From positions 1,397,541-1,461,540 of the forward strand of contig VWZW01004674.1 of the NCBI GenBank assembly GCA_013397115.1: a stretch of 64,000 nt of DNA, read 5' to 3'. The DNA is from Edolisoma coerulescens (Eukaryota; Chordata; Aves; Passeriformes; Campephagidae). The translations under genes and the position numbers were made by a program. Shown here in pieces: positions 50,901 to 60,390 of this stretch (positions within the stretch are counted from its first letter, which is position 1; every line of letters begins with the position of its first letter). The notes under the pieces are model-generated. The model saw only the letters and a program-made list of their open reading frames with translations, made no database searches and was not told where the DNA came from.

Positions 50901-51305
50901 CTTTTAAGAAATGTAGTCTTCACAAACACTGACTGCTTTAAAATCTTCTGTCTCTGTCTAGAGAAATGGGGACCACTTTTGTAGTCCCTCTAATATTGCA
51001 GTATTTACAGTATGTATCACCTTTCTCTGCAGAAGGTTATACAGAGCATGATGCAGTTCAGTTTCCAATGTCCTGTCTGGGGGCTTGAAACACACAGCAA
51101 ACTGACCCTGCTACTGCTAACACTGGTCTTCTCGAGAGAGTTCCTCCTTCAAGTAGTGCTGTAAGGTCAAATGAGACTCTTTGCCAAATAAGCCTTTGCA
51201 AAATGAGTCGTGCTCTGTCATGTTAAGAGAAAAGGAACCTAGCTGGAGCATGTACTCATTTTAATTAACACAGTACAGTCCTTCTCATCAGATGATCTGG
51301 TTGGG
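44952..51305. other. Long non-coding stretch
   Basis: No gene is recognised. Open frames include 124 codons at 49759-50133 (plus), 111 codons at 47848-48183 (minus) and 106 at 48090-48410 (plus), none with a familiar pattern. The short patch 48080-48200 is somewhat GC-richer. A donor-like GCTGAG|GTAAAT lies at 45406/45407 without a good acceptor. Confidence 0.6.
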
Positions 51306-51510
51306 TTTTTTTCTCCTTTCCTCTCCTTCCGTCTTTTCTTTTTGCTGTTTTCAGGCTTTTTTTTTCCTTTTTTTTCCATCCTTCCCTTTTGCATTTTTTG
51401 TTCTCCTTTCACATGCTATTTTTCTCCATCCCACTTTCCCCTTTTAACAACCCACCTCCTCCTCCTCCTGCATCCTGTTTTTCTATCCCTTTGTCCTCTC
51501 CCAGTCCTTT
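51306..51510 (+). repeat. Polypyrimidine tract, about 205 bp
   Basis: This long C/T-dominated segment has several T runs, TTTCC and CTTTC words and a CCT triplet run at 51463-51479, with only a few purines. Length and strand asymmetry make it a candidate for triplex (H-DNA) formation or for a very strong intronic pyrimidine region. No AG plus open exon follows directly. Confidence 0.7.
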
Positions 51511-52000
51511 GAAGGACTACACCTGTGTTTTTCTAACAGTCCCACCAGAAGCAGCTGAATGCAAGTGATAAGAAAACTGATAAAAATCCCTTGAGACTTA
51601 AAGGCTGTATTCCTAGTAGGCTGCACAAAGGGAAATGGTAGATGTGGGCTAAGGAGAGAGGGATTAAATGAGTCAAAACTTGCAGTATTCCAACAGGGGA
51701 TTTAAATATCTGTAATTCCCATTAACTAGTGCACACCACCATTAAACTGCTTGTTCTGGTTAATATTTAAGAAGAGAAAAAATGAGCAGAGTCACATGGT
51801 AAACACGTCTGGAAGACTAAAAAAAAAGGAATAAGAAGTTAATGAAAGTGTGTATACACGTCAGACATCATACTCAGACCAGAAATGGTGTTATCATTTC
51901 CATTACAGGAGCACATACCTGCCTCTGAAACCTGCAGGAGTTTTAATCGCTTTTTGAAATCCATGCCCTAAGAAATTACCTCATTATTTCCCCTTTTCAG
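51511..52000. other. Non-coding spacer
   Basis: A+T-leaning sequence between the polypyrimidine tract and a 40-nt candidate exon. Nothing is recognised. Confidence 0.5.
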
Positions 52001-52040
52001 AATAGCGCTTTCATCGCACTCATTTTGGACACCTCGCCAG
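52001..52040 (+). other. Candidate microexon, 40 nt, plus strand
   Basis: The acceptor TTATTTCCCCTTTTCAG and the donor CTCGCCAG|GTAGGTCA flank a 40-nt segment containing three CpGs. Two frames are open (NSAFIALILDTSP and IALSSHSFWTPRQ). A phase-2 entry, as left by the 42880-42950 candidate, would select the second frame. No family is recognised. Confidence 0.2.
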
Positions 52041-53999
52041 GTAGGTCAATCCCCAGCAAAAGCCTGGTCCCATTCTTTAAGCCAAAACACACTCCCTAGG
52101 TCTGCTGGTGTATTTAATGTGCTGGCTTGCAAAATTTCTCTGTGGGCTGTGTGCACTTAGAAATCAGCAGCACCTGATTTGGGAGTCACACAGGCAGCTG
52201 CCATGTCTTCAGGTTAAGCAGAGAGGGATTACATTAGATCTGGCAAATGTCATTTATTTCCAGGATTTGAGAAAAGATTTTTCTTATCCAAATAATTCCA
52301 GCTAATCTAACTTAAGGATCCTAGAAAGATAAAGCTGAATCTCTACTTTTATACTGAGAGTATCCAGAGCTCATTATGGATTTTGCCAAAAATCCCAGAT
52401 CCTTGGTTTGCCTTGCCAGCTCAAGAAAAACTGCATCCACAGACCTTCCAGAACTTTAAGAGAAGCCCATGGCCATTTCCAGCTGGGTATGTGATGCTAT
52501 TCATCCTGCAATCCACAAGTGCTCTCTCCTAGTGAGAGCTGGACCTTCAAGCAAGAAACCTGTGTGCCCTGAGACAGCAAGGCCAGGTGATTCTCCAGCA
52601 TCACATCTATAAAATTACAGAAATGGGCTCAAGAGAGAAATGGGTTTCTGCACCAAAATCCATGTGCAGAGAAGTACAAGCCCCCTAGCTTTCCTATGTC
52701 CTTTCTGTAGAGATGCAACTAATGTGAACGTCTTCAAAAGAATTACACATATTTAACTATCAATTAATATATGGCCTGCATGCATGTGTTAGCTGACTGC
52801 CATCCAAGGAAGGGGCTTAGCTAAGGGGTCTACCTAAATACACAAAGATTTTGGAAGCTATGACCTACAAGAAAGTTTGGTACATTTTCTACTGACAACT
52901 GATTTCCACACAACTCTTGCTCATTATAGTATCTCACACTTTAAAATGCAATTCAAAACAAAAAGTATGGCATGCACAAATTCCCACTGATCTCAAGCTG
53001 TACTAGTAACTGTGCTGGTAGAATCAGAGCTGGTAGCAAGCTCCAAGTGGTTTGTAAGGAAATCTACTGCAGTAAAGTGTCGTTTTCCACATTCCCAGTT
53101 GTAGTTACAAGAGTGCCTGGATTCAAAAGACTAAATAGCCTCCTTTGTTTATTACATAATCTGCAAAACTGCAAGCAGAGAGCAACAAGGAAAGCACAGA
53201 TCCTTCCTCTGAGCACTCTGACATGCCTGATCTCCAAAAGAAGTCTCTCTTCAGGCTCACTGCTTTGGTACTCAGCCTTTCGCTTCGGCACCTTTTTTCA
53301 AATTGCAAAGATGCTTATTTATTTTGCCCATACATACAATTAAGTACATCTACACATACGTATGCGCTCTGCTGGCTGCCCACATTCAGGCCCATCTGCC
53401 AGGCTGGCGCTCTGCCCACCGAGAAGTTGGTCGGTCCATTTCACTACGGTGGAACTGTCAAGCCGTGATGGGCTTTGGTGGGCAGCCAAGAGCCCTCCTT
53501 TCTCCAGGGACGACAGCCTCCCAGCACCACTCAAGGTTGTGTGGCACACCACGGGAGCACGGCCATGGGCACGCACGCCAAGGCAAAGAAGACTTCAAAG
53601 AGGAAAGCAAAGAGGAGAGCTGACTGGTACTTCAGACTGTGATCCAGCCCTGCTTTGTGGAGGTGATTACAGTGGACAATGCTGCCGTGGCTGAACACAG
53701 GCCAACTATCATTTAACTTTGACTTTGGCACCGATCAAGTACAACAGGGCAATTGTGAGATGACTCAATAGATGTGAATAGCCACTATACAGGGCAATTC
53801 TGCGAGGCACAGGGGCATAGACAAACGGCCTGCAAAAGGCAGCTCCTTCCACGCGCGTGCACACTCAGTGAGTAACTCCAGTTGCCCGGGAACCAGGAGT
53901 CAGGATCAGAACTACAAGCATCAGATCTTCAATTCAGCCCAAATCTTTCCAGGAAGATCATCTTGCGCATGCTGCTCCCTCTCACATTTCTGTTTACAG
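52041..53999. other. Non-coding stretch with a CpG-elevated patch
   Basis: CpG is modestly raised at 53400-53600 and a CGCGCGTG occurs near 53853. Overlapping frames on both strands there (75-123 codons) show no family. The minus frame at 53531-53731 contains a 25-residue hydrophobic stretch (ALLFAFLFEVFFALACVPMA...) that could be one membrane helix, but it arises from a CT-rich minus strand and is not called a gene. Confidence 0.5.
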
Positions 54000-54039
54000 C
54001 TGACCTTTGCTTTTACACTTGCACTGTGTGAAGACAGAG
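54000..54039 (+). other. Candidate microexon, 40 nt, plus strand
   Basis: A long pyrimidine tract ending ACATTTCTGTTTACAG and the donor GACAGAG|GTAGGTCA bound 40 nt with one open frame (LTFAFTLALCEDR). The acceptor is among the best in the window. Its single open frame is compatible with phase-0 entry. No family is recognised, and at this length a chance open frame is common. Confidence 0.2.
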
Positions 54040-56129
54040 GTAGGTCATGGTTTGCTTTGGGCTTTTAATCTCATGCCAGGAAATGTTGCTTTATCTTCTA
54101 CTTTTCCTTTCTTCCGGGCATGTGTGGACTTGGCCACGAGGAGCCTGCTTTAGAAGCTCTTGATGTGGCTCTTCCTCATGGATAGAATCAGTTCACCCAC
54201 CCTCCCTGGTGTCAAGTGGGATGCAAACACAGCCCCGCCTCCCTGCAGGAGCCAAGATGAACAGTTCAACGTGGTCTCACTGTTCAATGGCTCTATTCAC
54301 CTGTAACTATGACAAGCAAATTCTGGCACTAAACCAGCAGCTCCTCTGCTCCCCAGGAAGGCCCCAGGGCAAAATTGTATCATGCTTTTATTTAAGCCAA
54401 CATGGTCAAACTTCACTATGGAGGAGTTTTACCAGTTAAATGAGCCTCGTCCACTCACACCCGCTGTGTGAGGACTCAGTGGTCAGGAGGAAGTCCCAGC
54501 TGAACTTTTGAAAAGCTGGAGATAATGCTGAAAGATTCTTTGCCCTGTTGATTTTAATCAGGTCAGAAAAATCTTTCATTATGATACTTACATCACAGAA
54601 CAGTTTATAGACACTGCTGTCACATGACATTTTAATTGCTCTTACCTCTTTAGACAACTAAGCCAAGGCACCTCTTGTCAGCACCAAGAGAAAAGAAAAT
54701 CAAGTGTGCTTCTAAAGTCTGAATTTCTTAAGCAAAACAAGCAGACATCCAGACCACTACACGAAGAAATTCCACATGTATCTTCTACTTCAATTTTGAA
54801 TGGCTCTTCTGACATCTCTTCCAGCTAAGAAGATTAAAAAAGACCAAATCATTTGAGATATTGCATTGCTTCTTGACATCAATCTGGTGAAAGATTTAAC
54901 TGAAAAGAGCCTTTATTTTTGTACTTTGTACGTTATAGGATGGAATTCTGTTAAGTTGTAATCTCTTCTGAACAATTATAGAAATCGCTGTATTTCCCTT
55001 TACAGGCTGTTCTGCCTATCCACAGAGAGCATCCCTATAAAAATGCAGCCTCTGTACAATAAAAGGTACGGCTCAGGATTTCCCTCTGGGTCCTTGTGGC
55101 ATATGCACAGGCATGTGAACTGTCAGTGGTACTCCTCACACAATCAGTATAAATACAGTGGCTCCAAGAGAAGATGACATCACACATTTTATAGTAAAGG
55201 AACTGCATGAAACAATTATATTCCCTAGCAGCAGTTGTGATATGCCATAGGTAAGTAGAACAGTTGTGATCTTCTTCCCTCTTCAGTGGGATGAAGAAAA
55301 TACCCAAAGACTGGATTTATGTCATCATAATTGAGGGAAGGATTTTGCCCCATACATTTCAGTCCTGTCTGTCTTAAGCAGCAGGCCAAAAACCTGGCTC
55401 TACTGAAGTGAACAGCATCAGGGCAATTAGTGGTGGTCTCCACACCAGCACACAAAGACCACTGAAATTTCCAAGTACTTACAAGTGGCTTGGCATTTTA
55501 TCTCAGTTGCTGAGACTGCTAAACCATCCCTGCACTGATTTCTCCACAGGTGACACCATAGATATCTATACATCTAAAGATTACAATAGGTGCATCTAAC
55601 TTAAAAACAAATGAAGCATTTACACTTTAATTGGAATTCGTAAGATTTAGACTTAAATTGGCACATCCTTCCTGCACGGTTTTCAGTATGTCTTCATTGT
55701 AACAGTTTCCCAATTTAAGGCAATGTGGGAAGACAAAAGCTTTTTTTGCAAGACCATGAACACACACACACCCTACCCCAAAGCCAGTGCTAACATCTGT
55801 GGCGATCACAAAATGGTGACTGGCTACATACAGGAGATTAAAAATATACAGATCAATAATGCTCTGCTACAATTTTCAAATAGAAACTTCATGTAATTTT
55901 TTCCAAACACAGTCCCTCTAGTAGGTTTTGTAATGACATTGGAGAGGGAGACATTGCATTACACTCTTCTAGGCCGTTCTTATAGTCCCACACATAATTT
56001 CCCCCCTGCCTCTCCCCGATTTTCAGCAAAAGTGTCATTCTTGTGCTGTTTGTGTAAGTGGACAGAATTTCAAGCATCTGCTCTCAAATGATTATAAATC
56101 AAGGAACCTTCATGCTCCATTAGCTTGCG
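54040..56129. other. Non-coding stretch
   Basis: No gene is recognised. A strong donor GCCATAG|GTAAGTAG lies at 55250/55251 with only a 22-nt segment behind its acceptor. A short CA run occurs near 55757-55772. Confidence 0.55.
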
Positions 56130-56170
56130 AAGATGGCGTTATTAATGATTGCTGTTCGAGGAAGTTCACA
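56130..56170 (+). other. YY1-like site over a strong-context ATG, ending at a splice donor
   Basis: AAGATGGCG (56130-56138) matches the YY1 core that in many vertebrate genes overlaps the start codon. The ATG at 56133 has A at -3 and G at +4. Twelve codons follow (MALLMIAVRGSS) before TTCACA|GTAAGTG, a near-consensus donor at 56171. This could be a first coding exon without a CpG island, but the surroundings are A+T-rich with no other promoter sign. It may be a coincidence of motifs. Confidence 0.15.
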
Positions 56171-57261
56171 GTAAGTGTCTAAGTGAAGACACCTCTGATG
56201 TAAGGCTTTGTTTTGTTTCTGAAAACAGCTGCGTGGGCAAGTCTTCGCTCTCACTGTTTAACATATTTCTGAGGCTACCACTTGTAAGAAATTTCAATTA
56301 TTTTTGTTAGCTTAGCAGTAACATCAGTTTCCTCTGGAAACAGAAACAATACTGCCATTCTACAGCAATGCTCATAAAAAGTCATTTACCTTAACAAATA
56401 CTGGGGTCTATGAAGATGCAACACTGCTCTTACTCCTCTTTTTTATCCAGTTTCAGAAGTGTGAAAAAGCTGGTTCAACTCTTACACGCAAAAAGTGAAA
56501 ATTTAAGTATCAGGTGATATTACTAATGGACTTGAAACAATGTAAGAAAGGACTGGGTATAGCCTGGCAGAGCTGATTCACTCCACAGGTTAATACACCT
56601 TGATTTCCTACATGATCTTAACCAGCAGCCTTTCATTTCCATAGACACAGGACCAACTCTGCGAAGAAAAGGCGAGTCAGAGGTCTGATTAAGTGAGTTT
56701 TCCACCTGTTACTTACTTGCCTAGGTGCACAATGAATGTGATGCACCCCATGCATGAATACCACATGATACCAAATTTAAAGATAAGAGATCTGACTCAT
56801 CACTCCACTGCACCAGTTTTATGCCTACGGGGCTCCATGTTCTTCCATGGTGACTCAGACCCAAGACTCCCCTCTCTCCAGGAAAAACATGACAAGTCAT
56901 GCAGTACATGTCAGACTTAGCCATCAACTATAATCCCCATTTGCACTGCAAAACTAATTGGAACATAACATTCCATACCACTTACATTTTGCTGTTAAGC
57001 CTAGAGATAGGAATATATATAATTAATGTAAAGAGCAGCTGTTTAAAATACAGTCATTGCAGTTAACCCTATTACACCTGGCAACACACTCAAGGAACCC
57101 TGTTTGAGAAAGCAGTCCTTGCCAAATATTAATAGTGTCGATATGTGCACGCTAAGATTAACAACATGGAATTAAGGAGAAGGAGATTAGTCACTGGAAC
57201 AAAAAGTTTCTCCGGAACAATCCTCATTCCAAGACTGCTGCCTTCACTTTTCTAACCCCAG
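56171..57261. other. Non-coding stretch
   Basis: A+T-leaning sequence with no recognised gene or repeat. Confidence 0.55.
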
Positions 57262-57299
57262 GCTGCTGAAACACAAGAAACTTTTTGGACAACTCTAAG
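57262..57299 (+). other. Candidate microexon, 38 nt, plus strand
   Basis: A strong acceptor (CTTCACTTTTCTAACCCCAG) and the donor CTCTAAG|GTAGGCAT bound 38 nt. One frame is open (AAETQETFWTTL). A second frame ends in TAA at the last bases, and the third stops immediately. No family is recognised. Confidence 0.18.
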
Positions 57300-58565
57300 G
57301 TAGGCATTGACTGTTTCTTCCAAAAGGACACGCTGTGTTTACGACAGCTATTTTTGGCTTTCAGCTATACAAATATAAAACACCATGAGGCCCATTTTCT
57401 TCTCACAGCTTCATGTCTGTATATATTCATTGATTTCAGTGCAATTATATCTGATTATTTGCCTGGAATGGAAGTTAGATCAGTACTGACCCTTAAAGGC
57501 AATTCTGAATGGATTTATACTGGGCAAAATGTGTAAGAGGAGACAAACTATTCTACAGTCTGACAGCATACAACTGTATTAATCAAAGAAATAATAAAGG
57601 ACTAAACCTTCAAAAGCCAAACAAAACAATTTATCCTTCGCCTTGCTCTAAACTATAAGGGATTGGTATCCAGCAGTTTATCAAAATGTACCTTGTGCTT
57701 TTTTTTGTTTTTTAGTCACAGGATTGGTGGGTTACTCTAGAACACAGAGATCACCACCACATGTTTGTTTTCAGGATTGGGTCCTGAGCTACTTTGCAGA
57801 GAGAGCTGACTCTATGATGGTTGATCCTGCACAGTTCAGCCTTCCCGGGCACTGGTGCACACAACCAGTAACACACCAAAAGCTGCTTGTGGAAATGATT
57901 ACACACCATTGGGGAGCCACATATACTGAGCATTACGCGCATAAACTATCCACTTGCTTGTGATCACAGAGTGCACATGTATGTAATTCTGTACTTACTA
58001 CCACCACTGCAAGACGGTAGCATCTCATTCTGACTACACTTATATCCCACTGAGAGGTCAAGCCAGGAGACGGTATTATATGTGTGCTTTTCTATAGGAA
58101 GGCAAGATTTATTCTTAGGCGTTCAGTTCTTTGAGTTTTAACTGTGTCTTGTGAAAAAGAAAAGATAAAATCCACATAAAACCACAAAACCGTCCACCGG
58201 AATGAATACAGACTTTGAATAAATACAGGACCTTGACTGCAACAGGAGGGCGAAACCCAAAAATGTGTCAGTAGGATCATTCTCTTTTGAGGAGCAATAT
58301 AAAGACATGAACTTAAAATAGACATGGCATTGGTTCTTATCTCATGCTCACTTACCCTTTGACAACCAGAAACCAGGGTGACTTAAAAATCTAGCACTTG
58401 CTACTCTTTGGTTGCCATAATTTTATTACTCTGGTCGTGTGGCATTCACAGGTGTGAGACACAACCTGCTATCCAGGTAAAAGTTACGAAAACAGCTCCA
58501 TAGCTAATGACACTGTTAAATCACAGAATCCATGCCTTTACCCCCGTTACTAAAATACCTCTACA
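57300..58565. other. Non-coding stretch
   Basis: No gene is recognised. A minus-strand donor GTCAAAGG|GTAAGTGAG at 58355/58356 has only a weak acceptor behind it. Frames up to 83 codons show no family. Confidence 0.55.
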
Positions 58566-58640
58566 TCCAAAAAACAAGGGGAGAAGCAGAGGTACAGAGT
58601 TCAGAACTAAACAGCAAGTTACAAAACTTCGAACTCAACA
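58566..58640 (-). mobile_element. Possible MIR/CORE-SINE fragment, reverse orientation
   Basis: GGGGAGAAGCAGAGGTACAGAG, then ACAGCAAGTTAC and CTTCGAACTCAA, follow the reverse MIR pattern (GGAAACTGAGGCACAGAG ... CACAGCAAGT ... GGAATCGAACTC) with an internal deletion. The copy is short and diverged. Confidence 0.3.
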
Positions 58641-58844
58641 CAAATATTGAAAGCCTAATAGCATCAAATTTGTGATGCCGTTTTTTACTTGGTGAACCTC
58701 TCCTTTTAACATCTGGGTCACCAGTAACTATCAAGGATTACCAGACAACACTGCTTCCCACCCATGTTTAAAGTACTACTAAAGTACTACCTAAAACATC
58801 ACCCATGCTGCGAAGTGAATCCAGTGAGTAAGTACCCGACTCAG
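58641..58844. repeat. Spacer holding a perfect 11-bp tandem duplication
   Basis: TAAAGTACTAC occurs twice in tandem at 58769-58790. The rest of the spacer is non-coding sequence bordering the CpG island. Confidence 0.6.
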
Positions 58845-59032
58845 CGGTCGCCAGCAGTATTTCACTATGGGTGGTAGCTGGTCTCTAGCATGGGAGTGCA
58901 GAACGAGCCAGTTTGGCTGCAATGACCGAGATTTTCACCGCCCAACACCAAAGTTTGCCAACGGGCCGGTGAACGCACAGGTAAAGGCAGTCGCTGCTGC
59001 GCTGCGGGGCGCCGTCCTTTCGTCACTTTTAC

Positions 59033-59249
59033 CTCAGCCGGCTGCAAGAGGCGACAGCGGGCGAGCAGGGACAGCCCACCAGGTCCCCAGGTGGTCTCCA
59101 GGGACCCCGGGACCTGCTGCACGAAGCGGCTAGGAGGGCGACTGGGAGCGAGCCCTGCCGTGCCGCATGCCCGTGCACACTCGCACGCCGGGAGCGCCTC
59201 GGCGGCGCCTGGGGACAGGCGGGAGCGCCGTGCGACCCCACCGGGGGCG
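59033..59249 (-). other. Possible first-exon part, minus strand, cut by the gap
   Basis: GC-rich sequence between the gap and the donor GCTGAG|GTAAAAGTG would be the 3' part of a first exon if transcription runs leftwards. Two minus frames are open from the gap to the donor. One contains a local ATG (MRHGRARSQSPS, then a stop) in a third phase. No protein family is recognised, and it may be 5' untranslated. Confidence 0.25.
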
Positions 59250-60135
59250 NNNNNNNNNNNNNNNNNNNNNNNNNNNNNNNNNNNNNNNNNNNNNNNNNNN
59301 NNNNNNNNNNNNNNNNNNNNNNNNNNNNNNNNNNNNNNNNNNNNNNNNNNNNNNNNNNNNNNNNNNNNNNNNNNNNNNNNNNNNNNNNNNNNNNNNNNNN
59401 NNNNNNNNNNNNNNNNNNNNNNNNNNNNNNNNNNNNNNNNNNNNNNNNNNNNNNNNNNNNNNNNNNNNNNNNNNNNNNNNNNNNNNNNNNNNNNNNNNNN
59501 NNNNNNNNNNNNNNNNNNNNNNNNNNNNNNNNNNNNNNNNNNNNNNNNNNNNNNNNNNNNNNNNNNNNNNNNNNNNNNNNNNNNNNNNNNNNNNNNNNNN
59601 NNNNNNNNNNNNNNNNNNNNNNNNNNNNNNNNNNNNNNNNNNNNNNNNNNNNNNNNNNNNNNNNNNNNNNNNNNNNNNNNNNNNNNNNNNNNNNNNNNNN
59701 NNNNNNNNNNNNNNNNNNNNNNNNNNNNNNNNNNNNNNNNNNNNNNNNNNNNNNNNNNNNNNNNNNNNNNNNNNNNNNNNNNNNNNNNNNNNNNNNNNNN
59801 NNNNNNNNNNNNNNNNNNNNNNNNNNNNNNNNNNNNNNNNNNNNNNNNNNNNNNNNNNNNNNNNNNNNNNNNNNNNNNNNNNNNNNNNNNNNNNNNNNNN
59901 NNNNNNNNNNNNNNNNNNNNNNNNNNNNNNNNNNNNNNNNNNNNNNNNNNNNNNNNNNNNNNNNNNNNNNNNNNNNNNNNNNNNNNNNNNNNNNNNNNNN
60001 NNNNNNNNNNNNNNNNNNNNNNNNNNNNNNNNNNNNNNNNNNNNNNNNNNNNNNNNNNNNNNNNNNNNNNNNNNNNNNNNNNNNNNNNNNNNNNNNNNNN
60101 NNNNNNNNNNNNNNNNNNNNNNNNNNNNNNNNNNN
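59250..60135. other. Assembly gap (886 N)
   Basis: All bases are N. It sits in the most GC-rich part of the window, as expected when short-read sequencing drops out in bird CpG islands. Any transcription start or start codon may be hidden here. Confidence 0.99.
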
Positions 60136-60318
60136 AGGGCGCGGAGCGGAGCGCAAGTTCGGCACGGCAGAGGCGGCGCAGTGCCGTATCGGGGGAAGAG
60201 CCCTCGGGCCGAGCTGCGGCTGCAGCCCTGCCCCGGCAGCCGGCTCCGGCAGGCGCGGGTGGCCGTGCCCGCCTCGGCTCCGGCGCAGCTCGCTGCTGAG
60301 GGCTGAGCCTGGCGGGGT

Positions 60319-60328
60319 GGGGCGGGAG
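60319..60328 (+). promoter_or_regulatory. GC box (Sp1-type)
   Basis: GGGGCGGGAG, preceded by GGCGGGGT, fits Sp1/KLF binding. It lies at the right shoulder of the CpG island. Confidence 0.45.
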
Positions 60329-60390
60329 CCTCCCGAGCACGTCGGGTAGCCCGGCTGTGGCGAGTGACGAGCAGCGAAAGCTTCTGATCA

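Larger units (their letters stand above)
58845..60390. promoter_or_regulatory. Strong CpG island, interrupted by an assembly gap
   Basis: G+C and CpG climb from about 58,980 to the gap at 59,250 and remain very high from 60,136 to about 60,370 (AGGGCGCGGAGCGGAGCGCA...). With the missing bases the island would span about 1.4 kb, typical of a housekeeping or developmental gene promoter. A good minus-strand donor (CGGCTGAG|GTAAAAGTG, exon edge at 59033) and a plus-strand donor (CGCACAG|GTAAAGG, exon end 58980) lie at the left edge. A GC box lies at the right. The island is the best sign of a real gene start here, probably with a first exon in or beside the gap. Direction is undecided, with the minus donor favouring leftward transcription. 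The 378-549-codon frames that span the gap are artefacts of the Ns. Confidence 0.7.

Noticed and set aside
53531..53731. 66-codon minus frame with one hydrophobic segment
   Set aside because: The hydrophobic run is encoded by a CT-rich stretch (purine-rich AAGAGGAAAG on the plus strand), and no start context, family or partner exon supports it.
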